Notes under the pieces: model-generated
What the model was told of the DNA's origin: nothing
Seen by the model: the letters and a program-made list of their open reading frames with translations, nothing else
The model's database searches: none
Origin: Macrolepiota albuminosa
Taxonomy: Eukaryota; Basidiomycota; Agaricomycetes; Agaricales; Agaricaceae
Direction of reading: 5' to 3'
NCBI GenBank assembly: GCA_027475525.1
Contig: JAMWFC010000117.1
Span: 3,582,183-3,646,182 of the forward strand
Length of the DNA stretch: 64,000 nucleotides
Made by a program: the position numbers and the translations under genes
In this document: in pieces, positions 55,476 to 64,000 of the stretch
How the letters are laid out: each line of letters starts with the position of its first letter
Position numbering within the stretch: position 1 is the stretch's first letter

Positions 55476-57484
55476 TCACCCTTTGGCAAGCTTTTCATTA
55501 ATAATTTTGTCAAATTCTGATGCCAGACTCTCCACTGATTCTTTATTATCTAGAGTAAAGGTTTGTGTGATTGTTGGAATTCTGGCATCCAGACTAAATT
55601 TCAGTTCTTGTGCTAGGTTTGGAAACCACTTCAATAAGCCTGCTTTCTGTATCTGACTGGCCCAGACATCATGCTTATAAGAGGAGGCAAAATTAAATTG
55701 TTTGTGCAAGAAAGCATCTTTGAGTGCCATAATCTCTTTTTTCACATCCCAAACATTTGTATTTGTAATCATGGGACATGACTCAACACCCACATGGTTT
55801 CTGCCAATCTGTGCACAGCTCCTTTCCTTCAGAGTTGATAAGATGGTTGTGTTTGTTTCTTTTGACATAGAATTTTTGACTATTTCATAGGTCTCATGCC
55901 GTGCAGTTTCAGATGTTGTGTGTATGTTGACCAAGACAGACTGCACAGGCTGCATTGGCTGAATTTGCCATTTTAGTCATTGAGCCTGCACAAGAGTGAA
56001 AAAACTTGTTTTTCTTTTTGATTTTTGACATTTTCAAAGACTGAGCCAGACTATAGTTTCTGGCCCAGTCTGGAGATACAGAGAACTTTCTCTTCTTCTT
56101 CTGAGGAGTGGATAATACTAATATGTCATTTTTCAGCAAGCTTAGCTCTAAGTATATGACAAATAGTGGTACGTTGCAGCATCATAAGTGCATTTGATTA
56201 GAAGAAAATTATGGCACAAAATTTTGCATGTTTTAAAGCAAAGGGTGCAAGTTTTAAACCGCATGTCCCATAGATGTCTGCAGCAATGCAGTAGATGTTG
56301 ATAAAGCAAAGGTGAAGTGCATCATTAAGAATAGGTCCCCCATGGGTTAATGCATTGGCAATTGAATGGATATCAAATGCCACAAGATAATGCAAGCAAG
56401 TATAAAGTGTTGCAGTTTTATTAGAGTGGACAAGAGTGTTGTCAGTCAAGTATGGCACAATATGTGCACATGGCAACATTTGTTCATAAAAAGAGAAAAA
56501 TGTTGGGAGGAGACATAAACAGGATGAGATTAAATGAAGAGAATGATACCAATAATTTGTCAGATTCTTTCTTATCCTGGCAAAAGGGCAATAAGCACTC
56601 ACCAGCAATTATAGCACTCCTCTTGGCATTGTACACCTGGTCTTTAAACATTCTCAAGGCTCTATCATCATCAGACCAACATTGAAGATGCTGTTGCATG
56701 GAGGATTCTTAATTTGTCAGTGCCATTCTCAGCAAACTTGAGCCTGATAAAAAATAAAAACTTTAAGCCCATCTGCTCCTTCATTTTGCAATTTGTGGTT
56801 TGTCAAACAAAAGAAGAATGTATGCATTTTGTCAACCATATTGTTAGGCTATTTCTCCTGAACTATGTGTTCTAAAAAATTGGTTGACGTGATGCACAGC
56901 TGGTTCCATGACAGCTCTCCATCTTGAGCCACTTTTTCTTTTGCTTTTATGTTTACTAGGGGCTTTAACGCCAACACATTGTCCTCTTTTGTCAAGGTGA
57001 AAATGTCATTTGAGGCCACCAACTCATTTCTAGCAGCTTCAGCTCAACCTTCAGGTATAAAGTAACTTAGCTCAATATACTCTTGCTTTCTCAGCTTCTT
57101 GATAGCAAAGCATGCCAGGGGGTACTTGATTACCTCAGAAACTGGTTTGCCTACTATGAGATTTGGACTTTCTTTGTTGCTTTGGGAGAAAAGACCTCCT
57201 AACAATGTGGGCTGTGAGGCATTAACATCTTCTTGGTTTCTCTGTGCTTCTTCTCTGTCTTGTTGTCCTCTTCTTGCCTCTGCTTCTCTTTCTTCACATT
57301 CAGCTTCCCAAATTGCTTTTCTGTGCTCTAACCCCTCTCTCCATAGGTTCTCTAAGATTTCTGCTGCCTGCTTGTGATTTAATCCAACTCTATTGAGCAT
57401 TACTGCCTCTCTGGTAAAACTATACTCATCCTTTGAGAAGTCTGGAGGGGTCTCTGTGTTAGGATTGATTGTGAGTGTAATCAT
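55476..57484 (-). pseudogene. DIRS Gag-like protein
   Basis: 57484-57044 encodes an acidic, Glu/Arg-rich coiled segment (EAECEEREAEARRGQQDREE) ending KKLRKQEYIELSYFIPEG, a pattern I associate with Gag of agaricomycete DIRS elements. Downstream blocks (HTFFFCLTNHKLQNEGADGL near 56790) continue Gag with shifts. 55955-55476 (AGLLKWFPNLAQELKFSLDA) leads into RT. Decayed, but the order agrees with the element. Confidence 0.65.
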
Positions 57485-57839
57485 ATCCTTTAGAGTTTTG
57501 AAATGTATGTATGTGGTTTGATAATGATTTTTTCTCCTTGAGACACTACTTAGGATAAGTAAAAATTTTTCCTGTTGTAGGCTTGCCCAGTACTGGCATG
57601 CAACAAAACCTTCAGGGTGGTGTCACAAAGCAAAAGGAAAAGTTTGTAACAGCATAGCCAATCTCACTCAAAGACCACACCCTTTCTGTCTCTCAAATCT
57701 CATGACTGATAGGCCAGCCAGTTGTCTGCTTAGTTCATGGTATAATTCAAGAATAAGAAGCAGGAAAAAGTTGGATGATGCATCAGCAGTCTGAGACATT
57801 ATTACTCTTAAAAACTACAATGCACACAATTATACTACA
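57485..57839. other. Upstream flank of DIRS element, no gene seen
   Basis: No supported ORF. It would be the place to look for the element's left terminal repeat, but I could not define one. Confidence 0.4.
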
Positions 57840-58190
57840 TCAAAAAAGACTGAGTACTGCTATGCTTTGGAGGATTTTGAAAAGGATCTCAAAATTGTGC
57901 ATCGTTTGGAGCTGAGGCTTGAGATAATGGAGCAATAGATACCTACAAGCACTGAATGGGCTCAGGCTGCAGAAATGGCCTCCAAGCATTGATATCAACA
58001 ATGCTTGGACAAACTTAAGGCCTTGATTGTCTCTCAAATATTCAAGCTCACAACAATGAATATATCTCAGACAGATAAGTATCTTATCAAATGAATCAAG
58101 CATTATGGCAATGACCATATAATATAGGCTACAAGTTATGCAAACATATTGGAAATGCTCTCAAGACATGATCTCAGAGTACTTTGAACT
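57840..58190 (+). pseudogene. KDZ transposase C-terminal fragment
   Basis: The forward frame reads EDFEKDLKIVHRLELRLEIM, stop, then TSTEWAQAAEMASKH, stop, YQQCLDKLKALIVSQIFKLT and TMNISQTDKYLIK. This matches the C-terminal pattern of CxC1-type KDZ transposases (EWAEA...RRYQ...LDxLEGLVVxRxFELTKMNMSQT). Every break is a stop within an otherwise continuous frame. It is short and inactive, and ends where Gypsy sequence starts. Confidence 0.55.
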
Positions 58191-58193
58191 ACT

Positions 58194-59640
58194 ATGTCAA
58201 AGCCCTCTAGAATCTCTATTGCCCTCCAAGCCCCTCCAATTAGTGGGTTCATTGCTCAACAGCAAGCCTCCAAGTCAGTGGTCCCTGACAATCAGAGCTA
58301 TCCTCTTTGTATGCCTCATGCAAGAGAGGATCCCCACCCTTCCAATTACACACCTTGCCTTCTCTCCCAGAAGAACATTTGCAGACAGACACACTCCCCT
58401 CTGAGAAGAAGACTGAGAAGCAGATTTTACAAGAAGTAGTTTTCCCAGAGTATCATGAATTTGCTGATGTATTCTCCAAAGGAGATGCCAAGGAGATCCA
58501 TTATAAAACAAATGCTGAAAACCATAAGCATTGCATCAAAAACTGTAGATGCTGGGAGCCTTACCTCAAAAACCCCAGCTAAATGATGATGAACCAAAGC
58601 CACAGTAACAGAGCATGCACCCAAGCAACTAGAGTATGATTACAAGGAGGATAGCTGACAGTGGCAATGCTTGGCACAGTGAGATCTCGGAACAAACCCT
58701 GAGATCTCACTGACATCAGCCATCAAGTGCTAAAGCCGAGTTCTCTCCTGCTACCAAGACCTCCCTGAACCATGTTCTCAGACATACAACACAACTCACA
58801 GCAGCCATAAAACAAGGCCAGAAGTTCTGGGAAGGGACAAAGAGAGCAGGGAAAAGAGCAGGAAGACAAATCAGAAGAAGGAAGAACGATTAGCCAGCAA
58901 AATTGAAGGAAGAAGAGTTAGCCACCATGTCCAGTGTTGGTAATGCAACCACCAGTGCCCAAACCCAGTGGGATGCTGTGCCAAATAACCATACATGGGA
59001 ACATAATGCAAATAAACTGATTACCATGCAAACATGTGCTGGTCCATGCATAGGGAGACAGGTATAAAAAGAAGATGGAAACAGGGGAGTCAGGCAAGCA
59101 ATTGACTTGCCACAGCTCAGAGTCCCCAGAGAGTGGACATCTTAGGCCAATAGCATACAGATTGTCTTTGGGCTTTAGTAGTAATACTTATTTGTGCCCA
59201 TTTTGAGTGATAACTTTGAGTTCTCATTCAAATAAATCAATCAAAAATTATACACTACTTTTACAAAGTGCATGTGAGTGAAGCTCTTGCCCCAAGTACT
59301 TTGTGAAATTGGGGAAGTTGAAATATAACAAAGTTCAGTCCAAATTCCATTTTGAACTACTTTAATAGAGTAAACTACCACATTTCACATCAATAATCAG
59401 ACAATTGATCTTAAGGATGGGCCTCTCCTCCCTTTGGTAAAGTATACAACATGCCCAAAGTCAAGCTCTATGCCCTCAAGGACTACCTCAATAAGATGCT
59501 CAGGAAAGGTTTTATTCACTTCTTGGCCTCTGCTGCCAGAGCTCCAGTTCTATTCACCAAGAAGAATGACAGATCACTCTGCCTTGCCATTGTCAAAGCC
59601 TTCAAGCAGTTGCATGCCTACCTCAAGAGAGCTCAGCACC
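58194..59640 (+). pseudogene. Gypsy pol fragment (protease-RT linker and RT start), interrupted
   Basis: 58407-58550 reads QILQEVVFPEYHEFADVFSK then GDAKEIHYKTNAENHKHC, the typical linker before Gypsy RT. After about 820 bp of foreign sequence, 59410-59600 resumes with TIDLKDGPLLPLVKY and LKDYLNKMLRKGFIHF and APVLFTKKNDRSLCLAI. RT then stops at LTR B (59641). A single gene interrupted by an insertion explains the order. Confidence 0.75.
58580..59390. mobile_element. Insertion in Gypsy pol with TATA box, unclassified
   Basis: The sequence between the two Gypsy fragments has no ORF. It holds TATAAAAAG at about 59063 and looks like a regulatory LTR or another non-coding insertion. TG...CA ends and a TSD could not be fixed, so the borders are approximate. 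Confidence 0.4.
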
Positions 59641-59970
59641 TGTAAGAATGACCTCTGGAGGCTATGGCTCAGTCACACAGCTGGCAAAGGGAGATCCAAA
59701 GTGTATTAAAGTATATACTAATAATATCATAATAACTACTCATCTGGCAGAGGGAGATCCAAAGAAAACAAGTCTAAGAATTCTCTATGCTAGGTTGGAT
59801 GCTTCTGGAGCCTCTAAAGCATGGGAAACAACTGTACAGGACAACAGAATCTGAAAAACTCAAAAATTGCCTAAGCAAACAAGTGCACAAACAAGGCAGA
59901 AAAACTCTGGCTTATGTAAGCAGTCTGTATGTGGTACTGAAGGGCCCACACTTGTCTGAATGATAGCTAA
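59641..59970 (+). mobile_element. LTR, family B, 3' truncated
   Basis: Begins TGTAAGAATGACC and follows B1 through GGCTATGGCTCAGTCACACA and CCCACACTTGTCTGAATG to about 59970, where homology ends. It abuts the Gypsy RT fragment on its left. Confidence 0.8.
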
Positions 59971-60244
59971 CCACTGATGTGGCTGGGTGAGTGCCACCAT
60001 GTGCTCCTAATCATGCCAATGCTAGTATCTCACATCCTGGGCTTCTCATGCCAGCTAGGGTGTTACTTCATTGGTAGATTAGGGCATTGGGCTATTGGAT
60101 GACATACACAACATGGTTGGAAATGGTGGTATTTTTTTTTTTTGCTAAGTGTCAATCACAGGGTCCCAGCTCCCATGCTTGGACCACCAGACCAAGCCAC
60201 CAATGACATATTTCTTGGAGGGTCTCAGTACTGAGGAGGGGTGA

Positions 60245-60990
60245 TGTCACAACTCTCCACTCTGGGATCCACCCTGAGACACCCTCAGGGCCCCTTGCAG
60301 AATCCTCTTGCTGACTCCCATAACATGTCTCTGCTGACACCTGTCATCACAATTGCCATCACCTCCATCACACACACCAGCCCTGCTATCATGTGTGCCT
60401 CTCCAGCCAGCCCTTGCATCATCCCCATCACATGCACTAGCCCCACTATCATGCATGCCCCCCCAGCCAGCCCTTGCATCATGGACCCCAGGACCACCTG
60501 CTATCATGGCCATCACCCCCCATAATCAATGCCCAGATCACACTGATCATCCTGGACATTATGCATCACACACCACATCACCAATTCCAATTGATCACAT
60601 ATCCTGCAAGCATGATCCCTCAGTATACAATTGTTCCTTGCTATGCCACCACTCATAAGTCCTGAGAGTCATTGCAGACATTCCAGGATCTCCTCAGACC
60701 ACTGGAGTAATCACCCACAGTACTTGTAGTTGTAGTTATTATATTGTATCTCTTTAGTCTTGATATTACCTGAATAACTGTTTGCATGCCCTCTGATTTG
60801 ACTGGCATGCTAGACTGGCATGTGTACTTGAGATTGGTATGCACTTTGCAACTTTAAGTTTATTGACTCTGGTCTTGTTTTAGAACCCCCAGTTCTCAAC
60901 TCAATCTCAACCTTTGTCTTTCCCTGGTTCTCTTCAACTCCAGACCAAGTCTTTTCAACCCTGGACTTGTTCTCTTTTGTGTCTTGCATT
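60245..60990 (-). mobile_element. LTR, family A, copy A4 (reverse, 5' truncated)
   Basis: In reverse complement, positions 60990 to 60245 follow the family A LTR from its GTTCTAAGACGAGACC-type region to the end GTTGTGACA. The first ~110 bp of the LTR are missing or too diverged. Many CG sites of A2 are CA or TG here. The short reverse and forward ORFs inside are chance. Confidence 0.75.
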
Positions 60991-61260
60991 GTCATCATCA
61001 ATTCTTCTTCTTCCATGGCTTTTCCTTGTTGCTTTTCTGCTTGTGCTTCACTCCAATTGTGACTCCATGGTCTCTTGCATCTGCCAGCTTCTTTGCATGT
61101 TCAGATCATTCCTTGTGGCTGAGCACTTTCCAATGACAAGCACCATCCTTGATGGTGGAGCAGAGCAATAAGAGTTCATCCTTCATTGATATATTTACTG
61201 GGCTAGTGAATAGTACATGTTGAGGCCACTCAACAAGTTTCACATGGCAGGCTGCAATGA

Positions 61261-62370
61261 TCAAGGACTAAATATTATGCATCTCATACAGACACATTGA
61301 TCCTTCTGGCACTCTGTTAGTGCAAATAAGTGTTTATTCTCATTATCACAAGTATAGTAATTGCTATCATGCACATCCACTGTGACAGATTCATTGCTGT
61401 CAATCTGGATTCTCTCAGTGTCATCCATATCCAAACTGTTGGCCACATTTTGTGGCTCCTCCTCAGCTTCTTCATTCTCTTCATTGTTGCTAATGACATT
61501 ACTTGGTGCTGTGGCTGTATGGGCTGCATGGATATGTGCTTTGGGAGGGGCCAGGCATTTCTTGACAAAATGCCTGACTCTTCCACAATTATAGCATCTA
61601 GAGGAGTCCCTCACTTGCTTCCTCTGAATTGCTTCTGCACCCACACCAAATCTGCCTCTATCTATGTGCTGCACAAGCATTGGTGCATCCTTGGATGCTA
61701 CTTGATTTTGACCTGAATAGAGTCAACTATTTTTATTTGCTGGCAAATATCTAGCAGGTTTAGTCTTAAGCCATTAGTCTACAGGAATCATCTTGCAAAC
61801 AACAAATTGTGAATTGTGATTCTTCTCCATCTCTGACCATTTGACCAGGAAGCTCATAATAATTTATAGTTCATGTTGACTACTCATATTTAATGGCATA
61901 GGCCAAGAGCTCAGTCACTGTATTGACCTCAGAAGACAGATTATTGTTCCATATCAATGCTCTCTGCATGTCTGCTGGTATTCTTTTCAGGAATGTCTTG
62001 CAAATTGTATACTTGTCTAGATAGATGGCCTATTCTGAGCATGACTAACTAGGCTATCATAGAATGTTTGTACACCAGTTTTAGCATCATAAACTACTTT
62101 TCTAAAAGCATCATGAGCATGCATAATTGCAGCATTTGCAAATCTATCATATAGTCCTATGAGGACTTCTTTAAACATCTGATGCTGCTTGTCACAGTAT
62201 GGAGAACATGACAGCTGAACCAGTTCTATACTTCTCTATCCATGAATTCATGTAGCCTTTCTTAATCCATGTCATCACCACCATAGTAGCATGGCTGCTA
62301 AATGGTAGCAGATGTCCATGGCCCAGTCTTCCAACTAAGAAAATCTGTGTTCTCCAGCATATGTTCTGAT
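61261..62370 (-). pseudogene. Second copy of the 11.5-kb Gypsy family, gag fragment
   Basis: Reverse-strand gag homologous to 39600-40790. It has zinc knuckle CYNCGRVRHFVKKC (61590), then NNEENEEAEEEPQNVANSLD and VDVHDSNYYTCDNENKHLFA, closely matching the forward copy's VDVYDSNYYTRDDEDEHLFA. Nucleotide similarity continues upstream to about 62370 (GGAAGACTGGGCCATGGACA in reverse). It has frameshifts and lacks LTRs and pol. Confidence 0.85.
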
Positions 62371-62469
62371 ATGCTTGCTATCAGATTTTCAGAGACTCAC
62401 TCCTGCAGAAAACTCGAACCTGACTCCAAGGAAATCATCAACTAGCCAAGTGAGGCAGTCATGCATATA

Positions 62470-62690
62470 CACTGGCTCAAAAAACTGCCCCAATGTTTGG
62501 CCTTTTTGGAAAGATTCACATGGTGTGCAACATTTACTTAAGCAGAAAATTGTAGAAAATCACAAGCTGCAGTCTGGCTTCAAAATGAAGTATACATCAT
62601 GTGATTTGGACAAGAACTTGCTGATTAATAAATCAAACAAAATATTCAATCATTGGGGCAGTTTTTTTGACTCATTTTAATTTTCATATT
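62470..62690 (+). repeat. Left TIR with internal inverted copy of its own terminus
   Basis: TCAAAAAACTGCCCCAATG at 62477-62495 occurs inverted at 62651-62670 (CATTGGGGCAGTTTTTTTGA), and again in forward orientation at 63864-63882 within the right TIR. Each TIR therefore carries an outer and an inner copy facing each other. Confidence 0.8.
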
Positions 62691-62799
62691 TTCTCAATAC
62701 CTTTCAGCAGTAGAAGATGGAAACACCTTGTGGGAAGTATAAACAATGTCATGTGACCTTATTTGTACTCATTTGACATGTTCAACTTCAATCAATCAC

Positions 62800-63832
62800 C
62801 TTCTTGACACTCTACCACCCATCATATGACTTGTTTCCGCTGCCAATCACTCTTCTGTTGCTTCTCTCCTCAATGAGGAGTATTCTCAGGGTCAAATCCA
62901 AGCAGAAACTGGCCTGGAAAAGGGCACTGTGGGGAGGATCAGCAAAGAACTGGAGAGCAACAAATAGAATCATTCTGGAGGTTGTTCTTCTAAGCTTACA
63001 GCACATGACAAATAGTCTATTATTTGTCAAATTACTACTGGAAGCTGGATAATGCTGTTCAAGCTACACAGTTCATTCATTGTGTCATCTCCAGTCCTGT
63101 CAATCCTCAGACAGTCAAAGAAGGAGACAGGTTTTTGCTCAGCAATAAAGAAAAAAGTTCCAATGCTCAAGGCTGCTCATTGTACAAACCAGCTCAAGTT
63201 TGCTCAGTATCATGAAAACTGGACAGTGGAGGATTGGAAAAGGGTTTTGTGGAGTGATAAGATAAAGATTAATTGGATTGGATCAGATGGGAAGGTATAT
63301 GTATAGAAAATTCTAGGAGAACTACTATCTGACTGCACCACTACACCAACTGTCAAGCATGGAGGAGGAAACAATTGAATAATATGGGGCTGCATGGGTT
63401 GGAATGGAGTAGGGAAGCTCATAGAAGTTCAGGGGAAGATGGATGCTGCACAGTATTGTGAGATTTTGGATGAGGGAGTGGTGGAAAGCTTTGAGAAGTT
63501 GGAAATGAAGAAGGAAGGACAATATTTTCAGCAGAACAATAACCCAAAACACACCTCCAAATAGGCAACAACCTGATTTTCTGATAACAACATCATTGTG
63601 ATATTTTGGCCTGCCCAATCCCCTGACCTCAATCCCATTGAACACCTCTGGGTTTACATCAAGCACAAACTTTTGAAGTATGAGGTACCCTGTAAAGGAG
63701 TGCATGAGTTGTGGAAGAGAATGGTCAAGGAGTGGAATGAAATATCATCAGAGGTATGCCAAAGCCTCATAAATAGCATGCTTAGAAGGATCAAAGCAAT
63801 TATAAAGGCAAATGGAGGCCATACCAAGTACT
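62800..63832 (+). pseudogene. Tc1/mariner transposase, decayed
   Basis: An N-terminal helix-turn-helix is visible at 62850-62960 (SVASLLNEEYSQGQIQAETG, LEKGTVGRISKELE). The catalytic domain follows: VLWSDKIKINWIGSDGKVYV (first Asp), then a block where QQDNDPKHT would be expected but QQNNNPKHTSK is read (second Asp lost to Asn), then PAQSPDLNPIEHLWVYIK with the final acidic residue. Stops at about 63304, 63378, 63565 and 63575 and frameshifts at the N-terminal side make it inactive. Motif order is diagnostic of the superfamily. Confidence 0.9.
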
Positions 63833-64000
63833 AGATATGAAAAGTAGAGTAAATTAGAGTGGGTCAAAAAACTGCCCCAATGATTAAATATTTTGTTTGA
63901 TTTATTAATGAGCAAGTTCTTGTCAAAATCACATGATGTATACATCATTTTGAAGCCAGAATGCAGCTGTATGTCATGTGATCTTCTACAATCTCTTGCT

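Larger units (their letters stand above)
51780..57484 (-). mobile_element. DIRS-type retrotransposon, reverse strand, inactive
   Basis: Reading leftward: Gag (57484 to about 55500), RT and RNase H (about 55450 to 53870), then a tyrosine recombinase (53593 to 51780), the DIRS order. There is no integrase or aspartic protease. Solo LTR A3 splits the recombinase. DIRS-type split or inverted terminal repeats were not identified. Stops and lost catalytic residues show it is dead. Confidence 0.88.
62470..64000 (+). mobile_element. Tc1/mariner element with long terminal inverted repeats (runs off window)
   Basis: The left end begins after a TA at 62468-62469 with CACTGGCTCAAAAAACTGCC. The left TIR (62470 to about 62690) is matched by the inverse of 63850-64000, e.g. 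CTTCAAAATGAAGTATACAT against CTTCAAAATGATGTATACAT. The right end lies beyond 64000. A decayed transposase sits between them. Confidence 0.85.

Noticed and set aside
60241..60660. Overlapping ORFs on both strands with His/Pro/Ala-rich reading
   Set aside because: They are chance frames inside the repetitive GATGGC/ATCATG part of LTR A4.

Overview
The window looks like a transposon-dense scaffold segment from a mushroom-forming basidiomycete (Agaricomycetes). The evidence is a KDZ (Kyakuja-Dileera-Zisupton) transposase with short fungal introns, a gene resembling the DUF6533 membrane-protein family, a DIRS-type retroelement with agaricomycete-style gag, RT and tyrosine recombinase, and many fungal Gypsy and Copia elements. 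Nearly everything recognisable is mobile DNA. The only non-transposon gene candidates are a two-exon unknown gene (3404-4101), a four-exon small coiled-coil-like protein (14929-15419) and the DUF6533-like gene (about 23530-25063). A 100-bp run of N at 9707-9806 is an assembly gap.

Layout: 1-3.1 kb decayed KDZ transposase; 3.4-4.1 kb unknown gene; 4.0-5.8 kb a ~1-kb repeat with a tRNA-like core, split by solo LTR A1; 6.5-7.3 kb decayed ORF; 8.6-9.5 kb Copia 3' end with LTR; 9.88-13.59 kb very young but internally deleted Gypsy; 14.1-15.7 kb short repeats and the small spliced gene; 17.90-23.06 kb apparently intact Copia with identical LTRs; 23.5-25.1 kb DUF6533-like gene; 26.06-32.3 kb reverse-strand Copia broken by solo LTR B and a LINE; 32.3-35.5 kb second reverse-strand Copia; 36.64-48.13 kb full-length Gypsy chromovirus relative with LTRs, target-site duplication (TSD) and an unusual third ORF; 48.1-49.9 kb second copy of the tRNA-core repeat, into which the Gypsy inserted; 51.8-57.5 kb reverse-strand DIRS element split by solo LTR A3; 57.8-62.4 kb KDZ, Gypsy and LTR fragments; 62.47 kb to the end, a Tc1/mariner element with long terminal inverted repeats.

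The insertions can be ordered by their TSDs. The tRNA-core repeat (copy 2) is older than the 11.5-kb Gypsy, which is older than solo LTR A2 nested inside that Gypsy. There are two age classes. Elements with identical LTRs (9.88-13.59 and 17.90-23.06 kb) keep many CG dinucleotides and open frames. The older ones carry mostly C-to-T and G-to-A changes, with TGA or TAG where Arg or Gln codons are expected and key catalytic residues lost by the same kind of change. This fits methylation or RIP-like decay, but I inferred it by eye and did not compute it.

The most unusual item is the third ORF of the 11.5-kb Gypsy (44796-47645): about 949 codons in one frame downstream of a chromodomain, broken by only three TGA codons, and not recognised by me.
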